A stretch of 64,000 bases of DNA. Origin: Falsiroseomonas sp051859025 (lineage in GTDB: Bacteria > Pseudomonadota > Alphaproteobacteria > Acetobacterales > Acetobacteraceae). The DNA is taken from positions 310,001 to 374,000 of the forward strand of contig NZ_JBHYGL010000034.1 of assembly GCF_051859025.1 (NCBI RefSeq). The letters run 5' to 3'. Positions within the stretch are counted from its first letter, which is position 1; every line of letters begins with the position of its first letter. The translations under genes and the position numbers were made by a program. Below the pieces are notes generated by a model, which did no database searches, had not been told where the DNA came from, and saw nothing but the letters and a program-made list of their open reading frames with translations. This document shows, one piece after another, positions 34,909 through 42,140 of this stretch.

Positions 34909-35627
34909 GCGACGCGGTCCTGATCACCGGCGGCTCCGGCGGCATAGGCCGCGCCATCGCGCGCCGGGCTGTGGAGGCGGGGCTTTCGGTCGTGAACCTC
35001 GACATGCGGGCGCCCGACACCCTCCTGCCGCGCGAGAGCTTTTTCGAGTGCGACTTCGGCGACCTTGCCGCCGCCCGCGCCGTGCTGGCGGAAGCCGCGG
35101 CCAAGCACGCGCCGCTGCGCCTGGTGAACAATGTCGGCGTGGTGAAGCCCGCCAGCATCGAGGAGACGACGCCGGAAGATCTGGCGACGGTGATGGACGT
35201 GAACCTGCGCAGCGCGCTGCTGGCGGCGCAGGCGCTGCTGCCGGCCATGCGGGCCGCGCGCTTCGGGCGCATCGTCAACATCGCGTCCCGCGCCGCGCTG
35301 GGGAAGGAACTGCGCAGCGCCTACGGGGCGAGCAAGGCGGGGCTGATCGGCCTGGCACGGACCTGGGCGCTGGAACTGGCGGCCGATGGCATCACGGTGA
35401 ACGCCATCGGGCCCGGGCCCATCGCGACGGAACTGTTCCGCCGCGCCAACCCCGACAACAGCCCCCGCACGCGCGCGATCATCGATGGAGTGCCGGTGAA
35501 ACGGCTCGGCACGCCGGAGGATGTGGCGCATGGCGTCCACTTCTTCCTGGATGAGCGCGCGGGCTTCGTGACGGGGCAGGTGCTGTATGTGTGCGGGGGA
35601 ATGACGGTGGGGCTGGCGCCGGTCTGA
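34905..35627 (+). CDS. Short-chain dehydrogenase/reductase (SDR)
   Basis: 240 residues. Classical SDR layout: nucleotide-binding TGGSGGIG at residues 9-16, LVNNVG in place of NNAG, IVNIASRAA with the catalytic Ser, YGASKAGLIGLARTWALELA with the Tyr-x3-Lys pair, and a C-terminal FVTGQVLYVCGGMTVG. It is cytoplasmic and NAD(P)-dependent. Coupling to the alpha/beta hydrolase suggests ester or lactone hydrolysis paired with alcohol oxidation or ketone reduction. Confidence 0.92.
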   Translation: MSDAVLITGGSGGIGRAIARRAVEAGLSVVNLDMRAPDTLLPRESFFECDFGDLAAARAVLAEAAAKHAPLRLVNNVGVVKPASIEETTPEDLATVMDVNLRSALLAAQALLPAMRAARFGRIVNIASRAALGKELRSAYGASKAGLIGLARTWALELAADGITVNAIGPGPIATELFRRANPDNSPRTRAIIDGVPVKRLGTPEDVAHGVHFFLDERAGFVTGQVLYVCGGMTVGLAPV

Positions 35628-35669
35628 GGATGCCGGGGAAGGCTCTGGCGCGGGGGTCCCCCCGCCAGC

Positions 35670-36530
35670 CTACCCAGCCGACACCCAGGGCGTGGCCAAA
35701 TCCGCCGGTCCCAGCGGCCGGCTGCCGCGCACCATCGTCCGGTGCAGCCGCCACGCCGCGGGGAAGGCCGCGCGGTGCAGGACGGCGCGGTTGTCCCACA
35801 CCACCAGGTCACCCCCCCTCCAGCGATGGCGCAGCGTGATGGCGGGGTCCGTCGCCGCGGCCAGCAGGCGGTGCAGCAGCGCAGCGCCCTCGGCCTCCGG
35901 CAACCCGCGCACCCGCGCCGTCGTGTCATGGTCCAACACCAGGGCGCGGCGGCCGGTGGCGGGGTCGATCCGCACCAGCGGATGCACCACCGGGGCCAGG
36001 CCGGCGGCGCGGCCGCGGGGATGGGCGTGCTCCACCGCCAGATACTCGATCCGCTCCCGCAGGTGCGGGTCGAGCCGCGCATAGGCCGCGACCTGGGAGG
36101 CGAAGGCGATGACGCCGCCCTCAGCGGGAATCGCCGCGGCGAAGAGCGCGGAATAGCGGCTGGGCTCCGTCGACCACGTCATGTGCGCATGCCACTGGGC
36201 GTGGCGGTCATCGGGCTCGTCCTGCTCCAGCACCACCTCCGGCACACCCGGCAAAGCGAGGCGGGAGAGCGGGTGGCGGGACAGCGTGCCGAGGCGGGCG
36301 GTGAAGGCCACCTGCTGCACGGGGTCCAGCACCTGGCCGCGCAGCACCACAACCCCATGCGCCTCCAGCGCCTGGCGCAGAGCGGCGGCACCGCCCTCAT
36401 CCAGGTCGCGCGTCACGTCGAGGCCGAGGATCTCCACCCCGAAGGCCGGGTGCAGCGGCCGCGATTCAAGGCCGAGGGCGGACAGGGCGGCGGGGCGGGC
36501 GGGCAGGATGGCGGTGGGGATGGAGGACAT
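35670..36530 (-). CDS. TauD/TfdA-like dioxygenase homologue with altered iron site (HxH)
   Basis: 286 residues. The fold signatures of Fe(II)/2-oxoglutarate TauD/TfdA enzymes are present: VEILGLDVTRDLDEGGAAALRQALEAHGVVVLRGQ at the N terminus, WHAHMTW where WHxDxT/S is expected, DLVVWDNRAVLHRAAF with the distal His (H252) and HRTMVRG with the 2-oxoglutarate-binding Arg. The Asp of the HxD facial triad is His at residue 116 (codon CAC, a single base from GAC). The protein is otherwise intact. Either it has a changed metal site or it is inactive. It stands alone, convergent with the SDR gene. Confidence 0.85.
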   Translation of the reverse strand: MSSIPTAILPARPAALSALGLESRPLHPAFGVEILGLDVTRDLDEGGAAALRQALEAHGVVVLRGQVLDPVQQVAFTARLGTLSRHPLSRLALPGVPEVVLEQDEPDDRHAQWHAHMTWSTEPSRYSALFAAAIPAEGGVIAFASQVAAYARLDPHLRERIEYLAVEHAHPRGRAAGLAPVVHPLVRIDPATGRRALVLDHDTTARVRGLPEAEGAALLHRLLAAATDPAITLRHRWRGGDLVVWDNRAVLHRAAFPAAWRLHRTMVRGSRPLGPADLATPWVSAG

Positions 36531-36665
36531 GGGGGCGGTGTTCCGGGCAGGCTGAGGCGGGATGGCGGCGGGGTGGGCTCGGTCGGAGCGTCAACACCCC
36601 TGGCGGATCGCGTCCCTTCGGGCCGGCATGAAAAAACTCTCATTTTGCGTGAAATTTGGATACAC

Positions 36666-36696
36666 CCATTCCGCATCGCGAGTCCACCATTCCGCA
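36666..36696. repeat. Two direct copies of CCATTCCGCA, 21 bp apart
   Basis: The copies start at 36666 and 36687. The 21-bp period is two DNA turns, so both would face the same side of the helix. This is consistent with a tandem regulator site upstream of the sulfur operon. Recognition protein unknown. Confidence 0.45.
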
Positions 36697-36736
36697 CCGT
36701 CTGATCTGATAAAAACAACCCAACATCGCGCATAAC

Positions 36737-36765
36737 TTGATGCGTCGATTGAAATCGTGGAATAT
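36737..36765 (+). promoter_or_regulatory. Possible sigma-70-like promoter
   Basis: TTGATG at 36737-36742 and GAATAT at 36760-36765 are 17 bp apart in the AT-rich core. The -10 match is poor (three of six). A transcript from here could cover the small ORFs and the sulfur operon. Confidence 0.25.
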
Positions 36766-36771
36766 GCGGGG

Positions 36772-36918
36772 ATGGCTCGATCACCCCGACAGGTCTCTCC
36801 TTTGGCCGACCGCATGGCGCTATTCCTGGAAGGGCCTGGCGCGCTGGCCTTGCGGGCCCTGCTGGTACTGGGCGCCACCGCGGCCACGCTGGTGGCGCTG
36901 GGGCTGATCCGGCCGTGA
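36772..36918 (+). CDS. Putative small membrane protein (48 aa)
   Basis: A 48-residue ORF beginning MARSPRQVSPLADRMALF and ending in one predicted membrane helix (ALRALLVLGATAATLVALGLI) followed by RP. Codon use in the helix (CTG, GCG, GGC) resembles the neighbouring genes, unlike the AT-rich leader. The Shine-Dalgarno is poor (GGGG directly adjacent). Its stop overlaps a GTG start of a second small ORF in the GTGA arrangement used by real gene pairs elsewhere in this window. Function unknown. Confidence 0.4.
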   Translation: MARSPRQVSPLADRMALFLEGPGALALRALLVLGATAATLVALGLIRP

Positions 36919-37037
36919 CCCAGGCAGCCGCCATCACGGCCGCCGCCATGCTGGGCTGGCTGGTTGCCATCCTCCTCGCCGCCCCGCCGCTGGAGCATGA
37001 GGCGGAGGCGCTGCTGGCCGCGACGGTGGTCCTGTAG
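36915..37037 (+). CDS. Putative small membrane protein (40 aa)
   Basis: A 40-residue ORF from a GTG overlapping the preceding stop. It has one predicted helix (AAMLGWLVAILLAAPPL) and an acidic/Ala-rich tail. It ends 62 nt before the thiosulfate-importer start. The coupled pair of single-helix peptides ahead of the sulfur operon suggests accessory membrane peptides, but no homologue is recognised and chance is not excluded. Confidence 0.35.
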   Translation: MTQAAAITAAAMLGWLVAILLAAPPLEHEAEALLAATVVL

Positions 37038-37099
37038 GCGGCGCTTCCGTTACGGCGGCGCTGCCCCTATCTCGCGCCAAACCGGGGAGGGCTGGGGCC

Positions 37100-38260
37100 G
37101 TGGTGCAGGTGGCGGGGGCGGCGCTGCTGGTGGCGGGTGGCGGGGCCTGGCTGGCGCAGGAGGATGGCTGGCGGCAGGGCGCGCTCTGGCTGCTGGGGGC
37201 GGCGTTGGGCCTGGTGCTGTTCCAGGCGAGCTTCGGCTTCGCCGGCGCCTTCCGGCGGTTGCTGGCCGAAGGGCGCGGCGCGGGGCTGCGGGCGCAGATG
37301 GTGCTGCTGGCCGTGGCGACGCTGCTGATGCTGCCGGCGATCGAGGCAGGCAGCCTGTTCGGCGCCCCCGTCCGGGGCTTCGTCTTCCCCACCGGCGTCG
37401 CGCTGCTGCTGGGGGCCTTCCTGTTCGGCATCGGGATGCAGGTCGGCGGCGGCTGCGCCTCCGGCACGCTCTACACCGCGGCGGGCGGCCAGGGTGCGCG
37501 CATGTGGATCACGCTGGCGGCCTTCATCGCGGGGGCGACGCTGGCAGCCTGGCAGTATGAGGCGTGGTTGGCATGGCCTTCCCTGGCGCCGCTGTCCCTG
37601 CCTGGGGCGCTCGGCCTGTGGCCGGCGGTCGGGATCAGCCTGGCGGTCTTCGCGCTGGTCTGGGCGGCGTCCCGCGCCATCGAGAAAGCCCGCCATGGCG
37701 CGGTGGAACCGATGGCGTGGCGGGCGGAAGGGCCCTTCCCCGCCGTGCTGTGGCGCGGGCCCTGGCCGATGGCCTGGGGGGCGGTGGGGCTGGCGGTCCT
37801 GTCGGTGGCGACGCTGTGGCTGGCGGGACGGCCCTGGGCCATCACGGCGGCCTTTCCGCTGTGGGGTTCGAAGGCGGTGGAGGCGCTGGGCTGGGACGAC
37901 CCCGCCTTCTGGCCCTTCTGGGAGGATCCGACCCGGACGGAGGCACTGCTGAGGCCGCTGCTGGCGGACCGGACGACGCTGATGGATCTCGGCCTGATGG
38001 CCGGCGCCTTCCTGGCGGCGGCGCTGGCGGGGCGGGCGGGCGGGTGGCGCTGGCCTCAGGCGAGGGAGGCAGTGGCCTCGATCCTCGGGGGCCTGCTGCT
38101 GGGGGTGGGGGCGGTGATGGCATCGGGCTGCAACATCAGCGCCTATCTCGGGGGCATCGCCTCCGGCAGCCTGCATGGCTGGGTGTGGATCGGGCCGGCG
38201 CTGCTGGGCAATGCGGTGGGGCTGCGGCTGCGGCCCCTGTTCGGCCTGGGTCGTTCGTGA
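37100..38260 (+). CDS. YeeE/YedE (TsuA-type) sulfur/thiosulfate transport protein
   Basis: 386 residues from a GTG at 37100 with GGGGAGG about 9 nt upstream. It is polytopic (about 9-10 segments) and has the two inverted YeeE/YedE modules, each with the conserved Cys turn: GMQVGGGCASGT (C119) and GAVMASGCNISAYLGGIASGSLHGWVW. In TsuA such cysteines pass thiosulfate through the inner membrane. It is the first large gene of an operon with cytochrome c, a flavoprotein and SoxYZ, which supports a thiosulfate or sulfane-sulfur substrate. Confidence 0.9.
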   Translation: MVQVAGAALLVAGGGAWLAQEDGWRQGALWLLGAALGLVLFQASFGFAGAFRRLLAEGRGAGLRAQMVLLAVATLLMLPAIEAGSLFGAPVRGFVFPTGVALLLGAFLFGIGMQVGGGCASGTLYTAAGGQGARMWITLAAFIAGATLAAWQYEAWLAWPSLAPLSLPGALGLWPAVGISLAVFALVWAASRAIEKARHGAVEPMAWRAEGPFPAVLWRGPWPMAWGAVGLAVLSVATLWLAGRPWAITAAFPLWGSKAVEALGWDDPAFWPFWEDPTRTEALLRPLLADRTTLMDLGLMAGAFLAAALAGRAGGWRWPQAREAVASILGGLLLGVGAVMASGCNISAYLGGIASGSLHGWVWIGPALLGNAVGLRLRPLFGLGRS

Positions 38261-38340
38261 TTCGGCGGATTTGACATCGGCAATTCGTGCATTGTAGCAA
38301 CCACCCCGGAACGACGCCGAATGTCGCCGGGGAAAGAACC

Positions 38341-38634
38341 ATGATCCGCATCACACTGGCCGCCGCCGCGCTGGCGGCAGGGCTGCCTCTGGCCGAGGCG
38401 CGCGCGCAGGCGCCGCTGGTGGCGGAAGGCTGCATCGGCTGCCACGGGCCGAACGGCGCGGGCATGGGCGGCGTGCCGGCCCTGGCGGGGCGGGACCGGG
38501 CGGAGCTGGTGGCGCTGATGGCAGCCTTCCGGGCGAATGAGCGGCCCGCGACCATCATGGGCCGCATCGCCCGCGGCTATACGGATGCCGAGATCGCCGC
38601 CGCCGCCGACCATTTCGCCCGCCTGCCGCGCTGA
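38341..38634 (+). CDS. Small c-type cytochrome (FccA/SoxE-like)
   Basis: 97 residues from the ATG at 38341, which starts a signal peptide (MIRITLAAAALAAGLPLAEARAQ). One haem site, CIGCH (C31, C34, H35), and a probable axial Met at residue 73 in ATIMGRIARGYTDAEI, which is the class I cytochrome c arrangement. It precedes the FccB-like flavoprotein by 2 nt, so it most likely forms the haem subunit of a flavocytochrome c-type sulfide dehydrogenase in the periplasm. Confidence 0.9.
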   Translation: MIRITLAAAALAAGLPLAEARAQAPLVAEGCIGCHGPNGAGMGGVPALAGRDRAELVALMAAFRANERPATIMGRIARGYTDAEIAAAADHFARLPR

Positions 38635-38636
38635 GG

Positions 38637-39917
38637 ATGCCCGCCATGACCCTCTCTCGCCGTGCGCTGCTGGGCGCCGCCGCGCTTCTCGCCACCCCGT
38701 CCCTGTCCCGCGCCCAGGGCCAGGCCAGGCTGCTGGTGGTGGGGGGCGGCTTCGGCGGTGCCTCCGCCGCGGCCTTCGCCCGCCGCCGCTACCCCGACCT
38801 GGCGGTGACGCTGGTGGAGCCGAAGACACGCTTCGTCACCTGCCCCTATGGCAACCTCGTCATCGGCGGTGTCCGGCAGATGGGTGACATCACCCATGGC
38901 TATGACGGGCTGCGGGCCAAGGGTGTCCGCGTGGTGCATGACTGGGCCACGGGGATCGACGCTGCCGCGAAGCGCGTGCGGCTCGGCGGCGGTGAGACGC
39001 TGGCCTATGACCGGCTGATCCTGTCCCCCGGCATCGCGCTGCGCTGGGGGGCGCTGGAGGGCTATGACGAGGCCGCGGCCGAACGCCTGCCCCATGCCTG
39101 GGTCCCCGGCGACGGCGCCCAGACCCTGCTGCTGCGCCGGCAACTGGAAGAAATGCCGGATGGCGGCGTGGTGGGGATGGCCATCCCCGGCAACCCCTTC
39201 CGCTGCCCGCCGGGCCCCTACGAGCGCATCAGCATGATCGCGGCCTACCTGAAGCGCCACAAGCCGCGGTCGAAGATCCTCGCGCTGGATGCCAAGGACG
39301 CCTTCAGCAAGCAGGGGCTGTTCCAGGATGGGTGGAACGCCCTCTATCCCGGCATGATCGAATGGGTGCCGGCCAACCGCGATGGCCGCGTGACGCGGGT
39401 GGATGCGGCGGAGCGGGTGCTGGAGACGGAATTCGGCACCCGCCACAAGGTGGACGTCGCCAACGTCATCCCGCCGCAATCGGCAGCGCGCATCGCGATC
39501 GAGGCCGGGCTGGCGGATGCTTCCGGCTGGGTGCCGGTGAACCCCGTGACCTTCGAAAGCCGCGTCGCGCCGGGCATCCATGTGGTGGGGGATGCGAACA
39601 TCCCCGGCCCCATGCCGAAATCCGGCTACATCGCGAACAGCACCGCCAAGCAGGCGGTGGCGAGCGCGGTGGCGTCGCTGCGGGGCGAAGCGCCGCCCCA
39701 GGCCCTTTACTACAACACCTGCTACAGCCATGTGGGCGAGGATTACGGCATCTCCATCGTCGGCATCTTCCGCCCCAATGCGGAAGGCACCGCGATCGTG
39801 GAGGTGCCGAATTCCGGCGGCGTCTCCCCCCGCGGCGACCTGCCGGAGCAGCGGCGGCTGGAGGCGACCTATGCCGACAGCTGGTATGACAGCATCACGA
39901 GGGACATGTTCGGCTGA
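38637..39917 (+). CDS. Flavocytochrome c sulfide dehydrogenase flavoprotein subunit (FccB/SoxF-like)
   Basis: 426 residues with a twin-Arg signal (LSRRALLGAAALLATPSLSRAQ). The FAD site is ARLLVVGGGFGGASAAAFARR, and the family Cys are visible in FVTCPYGN and NPFRCPPGPYERI, which form the redox-active disulfide in FccB. A later GIHVVGDANIPGPMPKSGYIANSTAKQ is the second FAD-contact block. It oxidises sulfide or sulfane sulfur in the periplasm and passes electrons to the small cytochrome encoded just upstream. The next gene, soxY, starts at its last base. Confidence 0.93.
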   Translation: MPAMTLSRRALLGAAALLATPSLSRAQGQARLLVVGGGFGGASAAAFARRRYPDLAVTLVEPKTRFVTCPYGNLVIGGVRQMGDITHGYDGLRAKGVRVVHDWATGIDAAAKRVRLGGGETLAYDRLILSPGIALRWGALEGYDEAAAERLPHAWVPGDGAQTLLLRRQLEEMPDGGVVGMAIPGNPFRCPPGPYERISMIAAYLKRHKPRSKILALDAKDAFSKQGLFQDGWNALYPGMIEWVPANRDGRVTRVDAAERVLETEFGTRHKVDVANVIPPQSAARIAIEAGLADASGWVPVNPVTFESRVAPGIHVVGDANIPGPMPKSGYIANSTAKQAVASAVASLRGEAPPQALYYNTCYSHVGEDYGISIVGIFRPNAEGTAIVEVPNSGGVSPRGDLPEQRRLEATYADSWYDSITRDMFG

Positions 39918-40354
39918 TGACCCCTGCCCTCTCTCGCCGCGCCGCCCTTGGCCTGGTGCTGCTCGCGCTGCCCGGCGGCGCGTGGGCGCAGGAGGATGCG
40001 GTGGCGGCCGCGATCCGCGACCAGGTGGGCGACACCCCGGCGACCGAGGGCGGCATCACGCTGCGCGCGCCGCCAGTGGCGGAGAATGGCGGCCAGGTGC
40101 CGGTGACGGTGCTGGTGGACAGCCCGCAGACGGTGGAATCCCACGTGACCGCCATCCATGTCTTCGCCACCCGCAACCCGACGCCGGGGGTCGCAAGCTT
40201 CCGCCTGACGCCCCTGATGGCGCGGGCGGAGGTGCAGACGCGCATCCGCGTGGCGGAGGACCAGCGCATCATCGCCGTGGCGAGCATGAGCGACGGCACG
40301 GTGCGGCAGACAGCGGCGGAACTGCGCGTGACCACCGGGGGGTGCCTCTCGTGA
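39917..40354 (+). CDS. soxY: SoxY sulfur carrier subunit
   Basis: 145 residues with a twin-Arg signal (LSRRAALGLVLLALPGGAWAQ). The mature chain fits SoxY: ITLRAPPVAENGGQVPVTVLVDSP, HVFATRNPTPGVASFRL, and an RQTAAEL-x-x-TTGGC end. SoxY normally ends in GGCGG with the Cys on a swinging arm that carries sulfur intermediates. Here the Cys is kept at residue 143, but the end is GGCLS. It forms the SoxYZ heterodimer with the following gene, whose GTG overlaps its stop (GTGA). Confidence 0.92.
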   Translation: MTPALSRRAALGLVLLALPGGAWAQEDAVAAAIRDQVGDTPATEGGITLRAPPVAENGGQVPVTVLVDSPQTVESHVTAIHVFATRNPTPGVASFRLTPLMARAEVQTRIRVAEDQRIIAVASMSDGTVRQTAAELRVTTGGCLS

Positions 40355-40674
40355 CACTCGCCACGCCCCGCATCCGCGTCCCCCGCAGCGCCCGCGTGGG
40401 CGAGGCGGTTGAGATCCGCGCCCTGATGGAACACCCGATGGAGACGGGGCTGCGGCATGAGGGCGGACGCCCGGCACCGCGGGACATGCTGCAAAGGCTG
40501 ACCGTTTCCGTGAACGGGGCGCTGGCCTTCCAGGCGGAGTTCCGCAACGGGACCTCCGCCAACCCCTACCACGTGTTCTTCCTGCGCCTGGACCGGACCA
40601 GCGAACTGGTCTTCACCTGGACGGATGAGCAGGGGCGGAGCGCGCGGGCGCAGGCCAGGGTCACGGTGGGGTAA
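40351..40674 (+). CDS. soxZ: SoxZ thiosulfate oxidation protein
   Basis: 107 residues from a GTG overlapping the soxY stop. Typical SoxZ sequence: PRIRVPRSARVGEAVEIRALMEHPMETGLRHE, FNGALAF-type strand (here VNGALAFQAEFRNGTSANPYHVFFLRL) and a C-terminal LVFTWTDEQGR. SoxZ is a periplasmic Ig-like protein that escorts SoxY; it has no signal peptide because the pair exports together. No soxX, soxA, soxB or soxCD follows; rplY comes next. Confidence 0.94.
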   Translation: MTLATPRIRVPRSARVGEAVEIRALMEHPMETGLRHEGGRPAPRDMLQRLTVSVNGALAFQAEFRNGTSANPYHVFFLRLDRTSELVFTWTDEQGRSARAQARVTVG

Positions 40675-40759
40675 AAGCGGGGGGCTGAACCCGGCCCGCA
40701 AGGCCGGTTTCTGCCGCCGAGCCTTGCATCCGACCCCTTCATCCGCTAGGCGTTCCACC

Positions 40760-40794
40760 GCGTCGGCACCCCTGGAGGCCGGCGCTTTTCTTTT
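40760..40794 (+). terminator. Terminator-like hairpin just upstream of rplY
   Basis: GCGTCGGC (40760-40767) pairs with GCCGGCGC (40778-40785) as an 8-bp stem with one G-U pair and a 10-nt loop, followed by TTTTCTTTT (40786-40794). It ends only 5 nt before the rplY Shine-Dalgarno (AAAGGAG). It can end the sox transcript, or act as an attenuator in the rplY leader. A GGCC-CGCAA-GGCC hairpin lies further upstream near 40696-40708. Confidence 0.65.
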
Positions 40795-40809
40795 CAAAGG
40801 AGCCTGGCA

Positions 40810-41499
40810 ATGGTCCAGACAGTTCGGATCGAGGCCGTGGCGCGCGAGCACGCAGGTAAGGGGGCAGCACGCGCGACCCGCCGTTCGGGGCTTGTCCCCG
40901 GTGTCGTCTATGGCGCCAAGCAGGAGGCGACGCTCGTGTCGCTCGACCCGCGCGACGTCATGAAGGAACTGACCAAGGGTGGCTGGCAGTCGCACCTCTA
41001 TGAGGTTGCGGTGAAGGACGGCCCGACGGAGCGCACGATCATGCGCGACGTGCAGTTCGACCCGGTGACCGACCGCCCCATCCATGTCGATTTCCAGCGC
41101 GTCGCCCCCGGCGCCCGTATCCGCGTGCGCGTCCCCGTGACGTTCCTGCACGAGGATGTCTCCCCCGGCATCAAGGCCGGCGGCGTGCTGAACGTCGTCC
41201 GTCGCGAGATCGAGGTGATGGCCGAGATCGACAAGGTCCCGGACCACTTCCAGATCGACCTGGCCGCCGCCAAGGTGGGCGAGAGCCTGCGCTGGTCCGC
41301 GATCAAGGACAATTTCGGCGCCCGCCCGGTGATCATCGGCCGCGACTTCGTGGTCGCCACGGTTGCCGCGCCGACGACCGATGAGTCCCTGATGCCCGTC
41401 GCCGCGCCGGCGCCGGACCCCAAGGCCAAGGGCAAGGGCGGCAAGGCCGCCCCCGCCAAGGCTGCCGCGGCCCCGGCCGCGCCCGCCAAGAAGAAGTAA
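40810..41499 (+). CDS. rplY: 50S ribosomal protein L25 / CTC family
   Basis: 229 residues; strong AAAGGAG ribosome-binding site. The N-terminal L25 5S-rRNA-binding domain (ARATRRSGLVPGVVYGAKQEATLVSLD) is followed by the TL5/CTC beta domain (DFQRVAPGARIRVRVPVTFLHEDVSPGIKAGGVLNVVRREIEV). The end is an Ala/Lys tail (KAKGKGGKAAPAK...KKK). It is the first of the conserved rplY-pth-ychF group. A terminator-like hairpin directly in front of its ribosome-binding site suggests leader control. Confidence 0.97.
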   Translation: MVQTVRIEAVAREHAGKGAARATRRSGLVPGVVYGAKQEATLVSLDPRDVMKELTKGGWQSHLYEVAVKDGPTERTIMRDVQFDPVTDRPIHVDFQRVAPGARIRVRVPVTFLHEDVSPGIKAGGVLNVVRREIEVMAEIDKVPDHFQIDLAAAKVGESLRWSAIKDNFGARPVIIGRDFVVATVAAPTTDESLMPVAAPAPDPKAKGKGGKAAPAKAAAAPAAPAKKK

Positions 41500-41559
41500 G
41501 ACCCGACCGGGCCCGCCCCGCCAGCGATGGCGAGGCGGGCCCTGCTGGTGGAGGATGTC

Positions 41560-42135
41560 GTGGCGCTGTTGTGGGTTGGCCTCGGGAATCCGGGGCAGGA
41601 ACACGCGAAGCAGCGCCACAACATCGGCTTCATGGCGATGGATGCCATCGCCCGCCGCCACGGCTTTTCCGCCTGGCGCAAGCGCTTCAAGGGATTGGTG
41701 GCCGAAGGCGCCATCGGCGGCACCAAGGTGCTGGCCCTGAAGCCCGAGACCTACATGAATGCCAGCGGCGATTCCGTGCAGCAGGCCGCCGCCTTCCTGA
41801 AGCTGGCGCCCTCCGACGTTTGGGCCTTCCATGACGAGTTGGACCTGGCGCCAGGCAAGGTGCGGGTGAAGAAGGGCGGCGGTGCCGCCGGCCATAACGG
41901 GCTTCGCGACATGCAGCGCGCCTTCGGCAGCCCGGATTTCTGGCGCGTTCGCCTCGGCATCGGGCATCCCGGCCACAAGGACCGCGTGCATGGCCATGTG
42001 CTCGGCAATTTCGCCAAGGTCGATACCTGGGTGGAGCCGCTGCTGGACGCGGTCGCCGATGCCGCGCCGCTGCTGGCCGGGGCCAAGGCCGAGGATTTCA
42101 TGACGCGCGTGGCGCTGCTGACTCAACAGGGATAG
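41560..42135 (+). CDS. pth: Peptidyl-tRNA hydrolase
   Basis: 191 residues from a GTG at 41560 with GGAGGA about 5-8 nt upstream; an in-frame ATG at 41527 would add 11 residues not typical of the family. Catalytic and binding residues are visible: GLGNPG (Asn), KQRHNIGF with the catalytic His, FHDELDLAPGKVRVKKGGGAAGHNGLRD with Asp and the His/Asn of the tRNA-binding loop, and FWRVRLGIGHPG. It releases tRNA from aborted peptidyl-tRNAs. Confidence 0.96.
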   Translation: MALLWVGLGNPGQEHAKQRHNIGFMAMDAIARRHGFSAWRKRFKGLVAEGAIGGTKVLALKPETYMNASGDSVQQAAAFLKLAPSDVWAFHDELDLAPGKVRVKKGGGAAGHNGLRDMQRAFGSPDFWRVRLGIGHPGHKDRVHGHVLGNFAKVDTWVEPLLDAVADAAPLLAGAKAEDFMTRVALLTQQG

Positions 42136-42140
42136 GCGCG

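Larger units (their letters stand above)
36531..37099. other. Intergenic island with AT-rich core and two tiny ORFs
   Basis: About 570 nt without a large gene between the TauD-like gene and the sulfur operon. From about 36628 to 36765 base composition drops well below the rest of the window. The island holds a 10-bp direct repeat (CCATTCCGCA at 36666-36675 and 36687-36696, 21 bp apart), a possible promoter at 36737-36765, and two overlapping short hydrophobic ORFs at 36772-36918 and 36915-37037. Confidence 0.6.

Noticed and set aside
36628..36735. 35-codon ORF starting MKKLSFCVKF in the AT-rich island
   Set aside because: No ribosome-binding site, codon use unlike neighbours, and it spans the direct repeats; a regulatory reading is simpler.
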